Part shown: one piece after another, positions 26,436-33,861 of the stretch
How positions within the stretch are numbered: position 1 is the stretch's first letter
Layout: each line of letters begins with the position of its first letter
Source of the DNA: MGBC114844 sp910585855
Lineage (GTDB): Bacteria > Bacillota > Clostridia > Lachnospirales > Lachnospiraceae
Reading direction: 5' to 3'
Assembly: GCA_965646165.1 (NCBI GenBank)
Contig: CBFFYP010000044.1
Coordinates: 1-38,259 of the forward strand
Length of the DNA stretch: 38,259 nt
Notes under the pieces: model-generated
What the model saw: the letters and a program-made list of their open reading frames with translations, nothing else
What the model was told of the DNA's origin: nothing
Databases searched by the model: none
Program-made: the position numbers and the translations under genes

Positions 26436-27770
26436 ATGTCATATGTTGATGAAGTCTACAGCATGGTTGTAGAGAAAAATCCGGCTCAGCCAGAATTTCA
26501 TCAGGCTGTAAAAGAGGTTTTAGAATCCCTTAGAGTAGTAATTGAGGCAAACGAGGAAGCATATCGTAAGGATGCTTTATTGGAAAGATTAGTGACACCA
26601 GAAAGACAGCTATTGTTCTGTGTCCCTTGGGTAGATGATAAGGGACAGGTTCAGGTAAATAACGGATTCCGTGTACAATTTAACAGTGCAATCGGACCTT
26701 ATAAGGGAGGTTTACGTCTGCATCCTTCTGTAAATCTTGGAATTATTAAATTCTTAGGATTTGAGCAGATTTTTAAAAATTCTTTAACAGGACTTCCAAT
26801 CGGCGGCGGCAAGGGTGGTTCTGACTTTGATCCAAAGGGAAAATCGGATAGAGAAGTTATGGCATTTTGTCAGAGTTTTATGACAGAACTTTATAAATAT
26901 ATTGGTGCAGATACTGATGTTCCGGCAGGAGATATTGGAACAGGTGCTAGAGAAATCGGATATATGTTTGGACAGTATAAGAGAATTCGTGGATTATATG
27001 AAGGCGTTCTGACAGGAAAAGGATTATCTTATGGCGGTTCTTTAGCAAGAACAGAGGCAACTGGATATGGACTGTTATATTTGGTAGAAGAGATGTTAAA
27101 GTGCAACGGCAAAGATATTGCAGGAAAGACAGTAGTGATATCGGGTGCAGGTAATGTAGCGATTTATGCTACACAGAAAGCACAGCAGTTGGGAGCAAAA
27201 GTAGTAACATGTTCAGACTCGACAGGTTGGATTTATGATCCGGAAGGAATTGATGTAGCACTTCTTAAGGAAGTAAAGGAAGTAAAGAGAGCAAGACTGA
27301 CAGAGTATGCAGCAGCAAGAAAGAGTGCCGAGTATCATGAAGGAAAAGGTGTATGGACAGTAAAATGTGATATTGCACTTCCATGTGCAACACAAAATGA
27401 ATTGAATCTGGAAGATGCAAAGGCATTGGTTGCAAATGGCTGCTTTGCAGTAGCAGAGGGCGCAAATATGCCTACAACAATGGATGCTACCGAGTATTTC
27501 CAGAAGAATGGTATACTGTTCTGTCCGGGTAAGGCTTCTAATGCAGGTGGTGTTGCAACATCAGCTTTGGAAATGAGCCAGAACAGCGAGAGATTAAGCT
27601 GGACATTTGAAGAAGTAGACAGTAAGCTGAAAGGAATTATGGTAAATATTTTCCATAATCTGGATGAAGCTGCTAAAAAGTATGGAATGGAAGGCAATTA
27701 TGTAGCCGGTGCAAATATTGCAGGATTTTTGAAGGTAGCTGAGGCTATGACGGCGCAGGGAATTGTATAA
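26436..27770 (+). CDS. gdhA: NADP-type glutamate dehydrogenase
   Basis: A 444-residue hexameric GDH catalysing 2-oxoglutarate + NH4+ + NADPH to glutamate. The substrate region includes GPYKGGLRLHPSVN, with PIGGGKGGSDFDPKGKSD carrying the catalytic Lys; the dinucleotide fold is VVISGAGNVAIYATQKA. The C-terminal ANAGGVATSALEM-like block is SNAGGVATSALEMSQNSERL. The 440-450 length and motifs match the anabolic NADP enzyme of clostridia. AGGAGG precedes the ATG. It is monocistronic with its own promoter and terminator, and the integrated element begins just past it. Confidence 0.97.
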   Translation: MSYVDEVYSMVVEKNPAQPEFHQAVKEVLESLRVVIEANEEAYRKDALLERLVTPERQLLFCVPWVDDKGQVQVNNGFRVQFNSAIGPYKGGLRLHPSVNLGIIKFLGFEQIFKNSLTGLPIGGGKGGSDFDPKGKSDREVMAFCQSFMTELYKYIGADTDVPAGDIGTGAREIGYMFGQYKRIRGLYEGVLTGKGLSYGGSLARTEATGYGLLYLVEEMLKCNGKDIAGKTVVISGAGNVAIYATQKAQQLGAKVVTCSDSTGWIYDPEGIDVALLKEVKEVKRARLTEYAAARKSAEYHEGKGVWTVKCDIALPCATQNELNLEDAKALVANGCFAVAEGANMPTTMDATEYFQKNGILFCPGKASNAGGVATSALEMSQNSERLSWTFEEVDSKLKGIMVNIFHNLDEAAKKYGMEGNYVAGANIAGFLKVAEAMTAQGIV

Positions 27771-27783
27771 AAAGAAACAAAAA

Positions 27784-27818
27784 CCCCACAGATGTTGTAT
27801 CTGTGGGGGTTGTTTATT
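27784..27818 (+). terminator. Intrinsic terminator of gdhA
   Basis: CCCCACAGAT (27784-27793) and ATCTGTGGGG (27799-27808) form a perfect 10-bp stem with loop GTTGT, then GTTGTTTATT. Confidence 0.85.
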
Positions 27819-27864
27819 GTCAGAATATTTAAAAAACGAAGAAAAAGGATGGAAAAATAGGGTC

Positions 27865-27907
27865 GTGGGCGACAAGTGGGATACAAGTGGGCGACAGGTG
27901 GGCGACA
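27865..27907. repeat. Four phased direct repeats beside the integrase gene
   Basis: GTGGGCGACA at 27865, 27887 and 27898 and the variant GTGGGATACA at 27876 give four units at an exact 11-bp step. They end ten bases before the integrase stop codon. The position and near-helical phasing suggest arm-type sites for the integrase N-terminal domain at the element's left end. The core attachment sequence cannot be fixed without the right end. Confidence 0.75.
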
Positions 27908-27917
27908 AAAAATAAAC

Positions 27918-29015
27918 CTATAATTTATTGACTTCATGGAGCAATTCTTCCATGGTTTTTTGTGTATAGACTCCTTTTGTAATATCAAGTCCGGTTCGAG
28001 ATTTGAAGTTTTGACGCTCTTCATCCGAAGTGGCATGACCCATAATAATTTTAAGGCAAACAGGATTCATGCCCACATTGTCAGCCAGAGAGGCAAAAGT
28101 ATATCTGCCATCATGAGGGGTATGCTGCAAATTAAGTTTTCCCATTACGGTGAGCCAATTTGAATTTTGGTAAGATCCATAAGTATAGTGATTTCCATAT
28201 CGGTTGTTAATTAAATATTTTTTATCTGGATTATAACGATTGCGGATAAGAGGAAGTATTTTATCACAAAGAGGAATTAGACGGTTGTATCCATTTTCTG
28301 TTTTAAGACCTCCTACCATATAGTGTTCTTCCAGATGAACGTTTTCTGTTAGAACTTCCAGAAGTTCTGTAGGTCGCATACCTGTATAGATATAGATTAG
28401 TACAATATCTACATTATTGACAACATAAAGGTTTTTCCAAAGTAAGTCGATTTCTTGGTCAGAGAAGCGAGCGTGGATGGAAGTAGAGGTCTGTGTAAAT
28501 TCATATTTTAGGAATGGTGTAGGATCTTGTTCGATATATTCATTCATAACAGCATAAGAATAGACACCCTTTAAAAGGGCACGCATACTTCCGATTGTGG
28601 TTTTGCTTTGGTGATTATGTGCATTTAGGCAGTTTTGTATATCTACTACTTTGATATTCGTTATTTTTTGGGGATGCAGATCAGAGAGATGGCGGAAAGC
28701 GATTTCGTAGTTTCTCCATGTATTGGCTGTTAATTTGTCTTTTAGAGAATTTTTATAGCTTTTCCATTTTTCATACATTTCGGCAAAGGTGGGAATATTT
28801 GCATATTTCATATGTTCTGTAACAATAGAACCATTGTTATATTCGGTAAGATATTGTAGAGCAGCTTCTTGTTTTGCAAAATATGCAAGATATTCTCGTT
28901 TTCTTTTTAGAGTACCATCTGGCAATTCTATTGTTTTAGAGATTCGAATAGCCCAAGGTTTACGCCTTTTTCCTGATAATTTTATTACACTTCCATAACC
29001 ATTTGGCATTTTCAT
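27918..29015 (-). CDS. int: Tyrosine site-specific integrase
   Basis: A 365-residue tyrosine recombinase. An N-terminal arm-binding region (GYGSVIKLSGKRRKPWAIRI) and a core-binding helical domain (about 75-165) precede the catalytic domain. That domain has Arg214 in YTGMRPTEL, His301 and Arg304 in HDGRYTF, His327 in IMGHAT, and nucleophile Tyr350 in GVYTQKT, so the active site appears complete. ATG 29015 has AAAGGAAG upstream; a longer frame extending to 29165 overlaps the HNH gene and lacks a ribosome site. It transcribes toward the element's left edge and gdhA. Confidence 0.93.
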   Translation of the reverse strand: MKMPNGYGSVIKLSGKRRKPWAIRISKTIELPDGTLKRKREYLAYFAKQEAALQYLTEYNNGSIVTEHMKYANIPTFAEMYEKWKSYKNSLKDKLTANTWRNYEIAFRHLSDLHPQKITNIKVVDIQNCLNAHNHQSKTTIGSMRALLKGVYSYAVMNEYIEQDPTPFLKYEFTQTSTSIHARFSDQEIDLLWKNLYVVNNVDIVLIYIYTGMRPTELLEVLTENVHLEEHYMVGGLKTENGYNRLIPLCDKILPLIRNRYNPDKKYLINNRYGNHYTYGSYQNSNWLTVMGKLNLQHTPHDGRYTFASLADNVGMNPVCLKIIMGHATSDEERQNFKSRTGLDITKGVYTQKTMEELLHEVNKL

Positions 29016-29064
29016 AGTATAAATACTTCCTTTCTGTGTTTTAAATAGATTATTATGTATATAA

Positions 29065-29099
29065 GGCAGCAGTGTTTGATACACTGCTGCCGTGTTTTT
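29065..29099 (+). terminator. Plus-strand terminator hairpin between int and the HNH gene
   Basis: GGCAGCAGTGT (29065-29075) and ACACTGCTGCC (29081-29091) are a perfect 11-bp stem, followed by GTG and seven T on the plus strand. Both flanking genes run on the minus strand, where the stem is not followed by a T-run, so it would stop transcription from the gdhA side. Confidence 0.6.
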
Positions 29100-29122
29100 T
29101 TCAGAAAAGCGGAAGCAAAGCA

Positions 29123-30103
29123 TTAAGTAATTTTTGCCCCTTTTTTTCTGTTGCAACGCCAACATAAGGTTTGAAGATTATCAACTGTTGTCATTCCTCC
29201 TTTAGATATTGGGATAATATGATCTACTTCAAGTAATAAATTTGGTTCTTTTTCTAAAGATGCACCACAATATTGACATACATATCCATCACGAGCTAAA
29301 ATTTGTTTTCTTAAGTTACTTGTCATCAATGCTCGTTGTCCCTCTACACTTTTTTTAAATTTGATATTTTCAGATAAGTAGTTTATAAATCCATTTAAGT
29401 TATCAATATCCATTACAATATCACATTGTAAGGAAGCGTTACCTCCAGAGCTTACATATTTAAAAATATATTTTGGAAAATATATGGTTTTGAAATCAAT
29501 TTGTGCGAAACCTAAATGTTTTTCTAAGTTTTTTTTGCTAAAGTGTTTTATAAGAAAAGGAATTTCGTTACTAATATTATTTAGTATTTCTTCTTTTTCT
29601 TTTTTTAAGATAACTTTTCCTTGTTCTGCTGCCTCAAAGTTATTTAATATCTCTTCAAATTTAGATAATGTTTCTTCATCTGTTTTAATATTAAAATATT
29701 TGCATAAATATTTAAAAGGTTGTTTTCTAGCATTGTCACATATTGTTCTGGAACAATTATAAATGTTTGCTGCGTATTTTTGAGTTTTTAATTCAGACCT
29801 TTTATAATGATATTTGCTATTGTCAAAATAATTTGAACGACCATAATCTAATTGGTTAATTCCTAAGTGGGTTTCCTTTAATTCTTCTATATGTTCATTT
29901 AATTCGTTACAATTTTTAATATAGGAATTAATACGATTTTTTAAGGTAGAAAATTTATTACTTTTATAATAGAAAATTTCATAAATTTTCCAAAAAATAA
30001 ATACTAGGAGTGAAATTCCTATAAAGGGAAGTAGTACAGATGAAGCACTTATAATAACTGATATTAATAAACATATTAATATAAATGTCAAACAACCTTT
30101 CAT
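29123..30103 (-). CDS. Membrane-anchored HNH endonuclease-domain protein
   Basis: A 326-residue protein. Two closely spaced hydrophobic helices (about 4-22 and 24-43) at the N terminus are followed by a long helical/coiled-coil middle (50-250). A C-terminal HNH domain has zinc pairs CQYC (276-279) and CWRC (314-317), the active DHIIP with His295, and Asn309 in VDNLQTL. AAAGGAG lies seven bases before the ATG. The gene is markedly more AT-rich than the host genes and sits between integrase and the lysogeny switch, a usual place for accessory cargo. A role in excluding other phages or DNA entry is plausible but not shown; the membrane anchor argues against a packaging role. Confidence 0.8.
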   Translation of the reverse strand: MKGCLTFILICLLISVIISASSVLLPFIGISLLVFIFWKIYEIFYYKSNKFSTLKNRINSYIKNCNELNEHIEELKETHLGINQLDYGRSNYFDNSKYHYKRSELKTQKYAANIYNCSRTICDNARKQPFKYLCKYFNIKTDEETLSKFEEILNNFEAAEQGKVILKKEKEEILNNISNEIPFLIKHFSKKNLEKHLGFAQIDFKTIYFPKYIFKYVSSGGNASLQCDIVMDIDNLNGFINYLSENIKFKKSVEGQRALMTSNLRKQILARDGYVCQYCGASLEKEPNLLLEVDHIIPISKGGMTTVDNLQTLCWRCNRKKGAKIT

Positions 30104-30300
30104 TATTTTTCTCCTTTGAATTTTTTATAATTATTTTATTTAAAGTTTATATCTATACTATAAAATAATAGGTGAATAAAAGCAAGAAGGCTTATAACTA
30201 AAAGTAACGAAAAATAACTATTTGTTAATTACAAATAAAAATATCTAAAAATGTATTGTGGATTAGGAAAGAAAGCGTCAGATTTCTGAAGCTCTTTTAT

Positions 30301-30588
30301 TTATTTTGATAAAGTACCATGATATTTGGTGTTATTATAAGTAACTACAGCATCAATTAGTTTTGGAGCATCTTCCTGAAAAATATCATTAACTTTTATA
30401 CCTGAGTTTTTACATATCCTTAATATAGTGGATGTATTTATGTCGTTGTTTGTACCAGAGATAATTTTTCTTAAATTCCCATAAGAAATACCACATATTT
30501 TGGCGAATTTTTTTAATGTATAATCATTTTCTACTATTTTTTTCCAAATCTCATTCCGCAAATTTTCCATTATATCGTTTATCCCCAT
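30301..30588 (-). CDS. Small XRE-type helix-turn-helix protein
   Basis: A 95-residue protein with an XRE-like HTH (DYTLKKFAKICGISYGNL, about 22-40, with ILRICKNSGIKVNDIF as the closing helices) and a short tail. Starts at 30588 or 30570 are both possible; neither has a strong ribosome site. It lies between the HNH gene and the repressor on the minus strand. It is probably a regulator of the element's maintenance genes. Bases 30104-30300 next to it are very AT-rich with no gene. Confidence 0.7.
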   Translation of the reverse strand: MGINDIMENLRNEIWKKIVENDYTLKKFAKICGISYGNLRKIISGTNNDINTSTILRICKNSGIKVNDIFQEDAPKLIDAVVTYNNTKYHGTLSK

Positions 30589-30748
30589 AATATTTTTTAA
30601 TGAATACTAAAGTAATATTTATCCCCTTTACTTAGTCCCATATATCCTCCTGTGTTTGATATAATGATTCTATCATGTTTCAAATTATTTTTATAGATTA
30701 TTTGAAAATTTTGTAAAATTTTGTCGAAAAAGAAAGGAGAAAATTGTT

Positions 30749-30859
30749 ATGGATTATAAGAAAATGATTATAGAAATTATACAAGAAATTAGAAATGAAG
30801 AATTTTTAAAATTTATATATGATTTATTGATTTCATTTAAAAAAAAATGGGGCATTTAG
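30749..30859 (+). CDS. 36-residue peptide overlapping the repressor 3' end
   Basis: A short frame starting MDYKKMIIEIIQEI and ending SFKKKWGI, with a strong AAAGGAG nine bases upstream. It is helical, with a hydrophobic C-terminal half. It is convergent with the repressor gene, whose stop overlaps its own by three bases. Similar short peptides beside XRE repressors are, as I recall, frequent in clostridial mobile elements. The function is unknown; membrane or protein-binding roles are both possible. Confidence 0.6.
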   Translation: MDYKKMIIEIIQEIRNEEFLKFIYDLLISFKKKWGI

Positions 30860-31209
30860 TGCCCCTCTTTTTCGTACCAGTAGGTTATATTATCATATAT
30901 CGTACGCTGGTGTTCTGTATTTAATTTCAATAATTTTTTAATATGTTCTATTAGAACACTATTTGATAGAATGTCAGGAAGTAGATTTGAATTTTCTTCT
31001 GTTAAATTGTCTTCCCATCCCATCAAAAATGCAGGAGAAACATTAAGAATTTTCCCAATACTTTCAATTTTATCTGATGGAATATTTGTTATAATATTCA
31101 TTTCGTATTTATATAGAGTTTGTTTTGAAATATTAATCATTTTTGCTAAATCTGTTTGATTAATTCCTAAAAGTTCTCGTTGTTTTCTTATTCTATCTCC
31201 AACAGACAC
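30856..31209 (-). CDS. CI-like XRE repressor
   Basis: A 117-residue repressor. The N-terminal HTH (IRKQRELLGINQTDLAKMIN..SKQTLYKYEM, about 6-40) is followed by the IGKILNVSPAFLMGWED pattern typical of phage and ICE repressors. There is no C-terminal LexA-type protease domain, so induction is probably not by self-cleavage. The start is GTG 31209 with AGGAGG seven bases before it. It faces a Cro-like gene across a shared operator region and is the likely lysogeny-maintenance regulator. Confidence 0.88.
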   Translation of the reverse strand: MSVGDRIRKQRELLGINQTDLAKMINISKQTLYKYEMNIITNIPSDKIESIGKILNVSPAFLMGWEDNLTEENSNLLPDILSNSVLIEHIKKLLKLNTEHQRTIYDNITYWYEKEGH

Positions 31210-31239
31210 AAAAGCTCCTCCTTTCTAATTAGTAACTTA

Positions 31240-31328
31240 ATTATATCACAAAAAAGTTATAAGTCAAGAAATAAATAACTTGACAAGTTACAAAAATATG
31301 ATATAATGATAGTAACTTAAAAAGTTAC
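31240..31328. promoter_or_regulatory. Divergent CI/Cro-type switch with paired operators
   Basis: The plus promoter is TTGACA (31280-31285), 16 bp, TATAAT (31302-31307). The minus promoter is TTGACT (31262-31267), 16 bp, TATAAT (31240-31245). Two 15-bp palindromes TAACTTnnnAAGTTA lie at 31276-31290, over the plus -35, and at 31313-31327, downstream of the plus -10. An isolated TAACTT half-site is at 31233-31238. The layout allows the repressor to shut the plus promoter while sparing its own. Confidence 0.85.
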
Positions 31329-31353
31329 AATATAAAGGAAAGGAGAGAATTTA

Positions 31354-31554
31354 ATGATAAAGACAGATGAACTTCGTGGAATTATAGCGAAAAATAAAAA
31401 ATCACAAACAGATGTTGCTAAAATGATTGGAGTAACTCCAAAAACTTTTTATCTTCGTATGCAAAGAGGTGTTTTTGGAAGTGATGAAATTCAGATTATG
31501 ATTGATGAATTGCACATAGATAATCCTATGGAAATTTTTTTTGCTAAACAGTAA
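31354..31554 (+). CDS. Cro-like small HTH protein
   Basis: A 66-residue protein consisting of an HTH domain (IIAKNKKSQTDVAKMIGVTPKTFYLRM) and a short tail. AAAGGAG lies upstream of the ATG. It is the first plus-strand gene after the switch and probably binds the same TAACTTnnnAAGTTA sites as the repressor, favouring the early program. Confidence 0.82.
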   Translation: MIKTDELRGIIAKNKKSQTDVAKMIGVTPKTFYLRMQRGVFGSDEIQIMIDELHIDNPMEIFFAKQ

Positions 31555-31626
31555 CTTATTAAGATACTATTAAAAACAAACTGGCAAAATAGTGAAGATA
31601 GCAGAATAGGAGGGAGGTGAAAATGA

Positions 31627-31851
31627 GTGGATGGTGAGATAATGGAAAGAGTCTATCCAAGACAGGCAGCAAAGGAATTAAATATGGATATAGATACTTT
31701 GCGGCTAATGATGCAGGCAGAAAGATTACCGATTGGGTATGCCTTTAAAAAACCGGGCAAAAAAAAATATTCTTATTATATTTATCGAGGGCTTTTGGAT
31801 GATTATAAGAAACGATTAAAAGGTTCATACGGTTTTAGTAAGGAGGCATGA
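31627..31851 (+). CDS. Excisionase-like/HTH small DNA-binding protein
   Basis: A 74-residue basic protein with a winged-helix-like pattern: RVYPRQAAKELNMDIDTLRL as the helix-turn-helix and GYAFKKPGKKKYSYYIYR as the wing. The start is GTG 31627, nine bases after GGAGG; ATG 31642 is the alternative. Size and pattern fit excisionases and related recombination directionality factors, but a general early regulator cannot be excluded. Confidence 0.65.
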   Translation: MDGEIMERVYPRQAAKELNMDIDTLRLMMQAERLPIGYAFKKPGKKKYSYYIYRGLLDDYKKRLKGSYGFSKEA

Positions 31852-31857
31852 AGGATA

Positions 31858-32448
31858 GTGCAAAGAAGTGAATTTTTATTATTGGTGGGAGTTGCTGCCG
31901 GAGTACTGTTAGCCCTATATGCAGATGCACACCACACGAAGCCAATTATTTTAGAACAAGTGCCTACCAGTCAAGAGGAAGTGTTAAGTGAGTTGCTGGT
32001 AGGAGATCTAATTGAAGCTATTCCTCTGGTGATAAGGCAGACAGCTTTTCAGCCAGAGTTAGATCCAGAGGAATGGTATGGAACGGATCGGAAGTTGACT
32101 GATTTTGAGTGGGATGCTCTGGCACAGCTAATTATGGCGGAGGCAAGAGGAGAATCTTTTGAAGTACAGTACTACATAGCTTGCACGGTTCTAAATCGAG
32201 CGGACAGCTCTCTTTTTCCGAACACGGTCGCCGGAGTGATTTATCAAACACAGCCCATCCAGTTCTATGGAGCATGGACCAGCGAGCGATATGAGCCAAC
32301 CGATACGGTTTGGGAAGCAATTCAGATGGCACTTGAGGAAAACCGAACTCCTTCGGATTTGTTCTATTTTACTTCGGAGGGATGGCTTCCTGAAACAGAG
32401 CCTTGGAAGCGAGTGGATGGGATGTGGTTTAGCAGGCAAGGAGATTGA
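31858..32448 (+). CDS. SleB-type cell wall hydrolase with N-terminal anchor
   Basis: A 196-residue protein with an N-terminal hydrophobic segment (5-22, LLLVGVAAGVLLALYAD) acting as signal anchor, a linker, and a SleB/Hydrolase_2 domain (about 85-190). The domain has the LAQLIMAEARGES catalytic-Glu motif, YIACTVLNRADS, and FYFTSEGW. Such domains cleave peptidoglycan glycan strands. The start is GTG 31858, 11 bases after AAGGAGG. Its place among early regulators rather than lysis genes is unusual; remodelling the wall for conjugation or superinfection control are both options. Confidence 0.82.
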   Translation: MQRSEFLLLVGVAAGVLLALYADAHHTKPIILEQVPTSQEEVLSELLVGDLIEAIPLVIRQTAFQPELDPEEWYGTDRKLTDFEWDALAQLIMAEARGESFEVQYYIACTVLNRADSSLFPNTVAGVIYQTQPIQFYGAWTSERYEPTDTVWEAIQMALEENRTPSDLFYFTSEGWLPETEPWKRVDGMWFSRQGD

Positions 32449-32449
32449 A

Positions 32450-32701
32450 ATGCAGTTAAAAAGATTCAATCGAAAGCAAAAGGAATGTATCCTTGCACAC
32501 GGGTTACAACGCTCCAAGTGGTATTTAATCCGGGAAACAGAATTTTATTTAGTGATTTACAATCCAGAGAGTAAGCAACAATCATGGGTTGATAAATTTA
32601 GAAAACTTCATAAACAGAGAAAGGGAAGAAAGAATGAAAAGAAAAAACACAAAGAAAGAATCAAAAAAGGGAACAGAAAAGCAGAGTTTTTCTACGAGTA
32701 A
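32450..32701 (+). CDS. Small phage protein resembling DUF6906
   Basis: An 83-residue basic protein starting MQLKRFNRKQKECILAHGL, with the LxRKQKxxxxxxGLxxxxWYLIRET pattern seen in short phage proteins of the DUF6906 type (assignment from memory). It has a Lys/Arg-rich tail. AAGGAG is six bases before ATG 32450, one base after the hydrolase stop. Its 3' end overlaps the next gene by 68 bases in another frame. The function is unknown. Confidence 0.65.
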   Translation: MQLKRFNRKQKECILAHGLQRSKWYLIRETEFYLVIYNPESKQQSWVDKFRKLHKQRKGRKNEKKKHKERIKKGNRKAEFFYE

Positions 32702-32909
32702 AACAACGACAGGAATGGGAAGAAAAGAATTTGCAGAAGAAGATATTTTGGAGTTAAAAAATATTTTAGAAAGAACACCCATTACGCCAGATAGTCAAAC
32801 TTACATCCAGTTGTACGAGATAATGAAAAGCCTTTATTTTTGTAAAAAGTATGACTTAGTTCTGAAGATAAGCTGGGCATTAAAAGCAGAGCTGAGAAAA
32901 AAGAATTAG
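32634..32909 (+). CDS. Hypothetical 91-residue element protein
   Basis: Not recognised. The N terminus (KRKNTKKESKKGTEKQ) is basic and disordered. The C-terminal half is helical (DILELKNILERTPI, YIQLYEIMKSLYFCKKYDLVLKISWALKAEL), resembling a small helical adaptor. ATG 32634 is chosen with AAGGGAAG upstream; the start lies inside the previous gene, so coupling is likely. It is followed 12 bases later by a tRNA-like structure. Confidence 0.55.
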   Translation: MKRKNTKKESKKGTEKQSFSTSKTTTGMGRKEFAEEDILELKNILERTPITPDSQTYIQLYEIMKSLYFCKKYDLVLKISWALKAELRKKN

Positions 32910-32921
32910 AAAGAACAATCC

Positions 32922-32986
32922 GAACAGGAAGCCGGATGGGGCAGCTGCCATGAGGCAGCGAAGCGGGTTCGAAGCCCGTCCTGTTC
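32922..32986 (+). ncRNA. tRNA-like structure, copy 1
   Basis: The acceptor-like stem is GAACAGG (32922-32928) with CCTGTTC (32980-32986). A 3-bp D-like arm GCC-GGATGG-GGC (32931-32942) follows, then an anticodon-like hairpin GCTGC..GCAGC with a 6-nt loop (32944-32959). The T-arm is GCGGG-TTCGAAG-CCCGT (32963-32979). Total 65 nt. Loop size excludes a normal anticodon. Two further copies at 35482 and 36582 keep the fold with compensating base changes. It precedes the Rha gene by 60 bases. Confidence 0.7.
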
Positions 32987-33046
32987 GATCAAAGCCAATG
33001 GGAAGAGATGGCTTTTGAAAAAGAGAAAGGAAGGAGGAAAAGAACC

Positions 33047-33703
33047 ATGCAGGAATTAGTTAAAATTATCAAAAATGAAGCATTTACGGATAGTTTAGTG
33101 ATTGCAGAGGGGACAGGGAATCAGCATGAATCTGTTACAAGATTAATAAAAGAGCAATGGAAACGAATCGAAAAATTTGGAGAAATTGATTTTTCCGATT
33201 TGAAATCGGGAAAAAGAGGAAGACCAATAAAAGTATATAAATTGAATGAACCACAAGCAACACTTCTTATTACTTTTATGGATAATACTGATCTTGTAGC
33301 AGATTTTAAAGTAGAATTGGTTTATCAGTTTTATCAAATGCGTCAACTTTTATGGGAACGACAAACGGAAGAATGGGTTCAACAAAGAAATCATGGGAAG
33401 TTGGTAAGAAGCATGGAAACAAATGTAATTAAAAAACTGGTTGAATATGCTAAGGAACAAGGTAGTACACATGCTAGTATGCTTTATATGACATATTCTA
33501 AATTGGCGAATAAAATGGTAAGAATATCAAATCGAGATTTGGCAACTTGTCAACAATTAAATGAGCTTTCCTTTATTGAAAATATTATTTTAAATCAGAT
33601 TCGTGTAGGAATGGATCAGGGACTTCCGTATAAAGAAATTTATCAAATCTGTAAGAAGAGGATTGAGCAGTTCCAAGAAATTGCCTATTTAATAGCAATT
33701 TGA
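33047..33703 (+). CDS. Rha-type phage regulatory protein
   Basis: A 218-residue protein. The N-terminal part has the Rha pattern: VIAEGTGNQHESVTRLIKEQ, then GKRGRPIKVYKLNEPQATLL and TDLVADFKVELVYQFYQMR. The remainder is a helical C-terminal domain. Rha proteins are prophage regulators that can interfere with growth of other phages in some hosts. ATG 33047 has AAGGAGG nine bases upstream; a longer frame from 33008 is less likely. It is the last clear gene before the repeat-rich region. Confidence 0.85.
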   Translation: MQELVKIIKNEAFTDSLVIAEGTGNQHESVTRLIKEQWKRIEKFGEIDFSDLKSGKRGRPIKVYKLNEPQATLLITFMDNTDLVADFKVELVYQFYQMRQLLWERQTEEWVQQRNHGKLVRSMETNVIKKLVEYAKEQGSTHASMLYMTYSKLANKMVRISNRDLATCQQLNELSFIENIILNQIRVGMDQGLPYKEIYQICKKRIEQFQEIAYLIAI

Positions 33704-33731
33704 GGACTGCTCAAAATGGAGCCGTCCATTC

Positions 33732-33832
33732 TATCATACCAAAAGATAAAAGGGAACTATGACCGCCGACTGGATTTACTCTCCAATAGAGTAATTATAT
33801 CATACTAAAAGACAAAAGGGAACTACGACCGA
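33732..33832 (+). repeat. Two direct repeats of about 36 bp
   Basis: The units start at 33732 and 33798 and share TATCATAC, AAAAGA, AAAAGGGAACTA and GACCG. The first unit contains a ribosome-site-like AAAAGGGA followed by an 11-codon frame (33759-33794, MTADWIYSPIE). The second unit has ACG in place of the ATG. They separate the Rha gene from the HTH remnant at 33862. Confidence 0.65.
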
Positions 33833-33861
33833 CTTTAAAATGAAAAAGAAGGTGATAAAAA

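Noticed and set aside
27865..27907. CRISPR-like array
   Set aside because: Units are 10 bp at an 11-bp step with one-base spacers; no cas genes are near.
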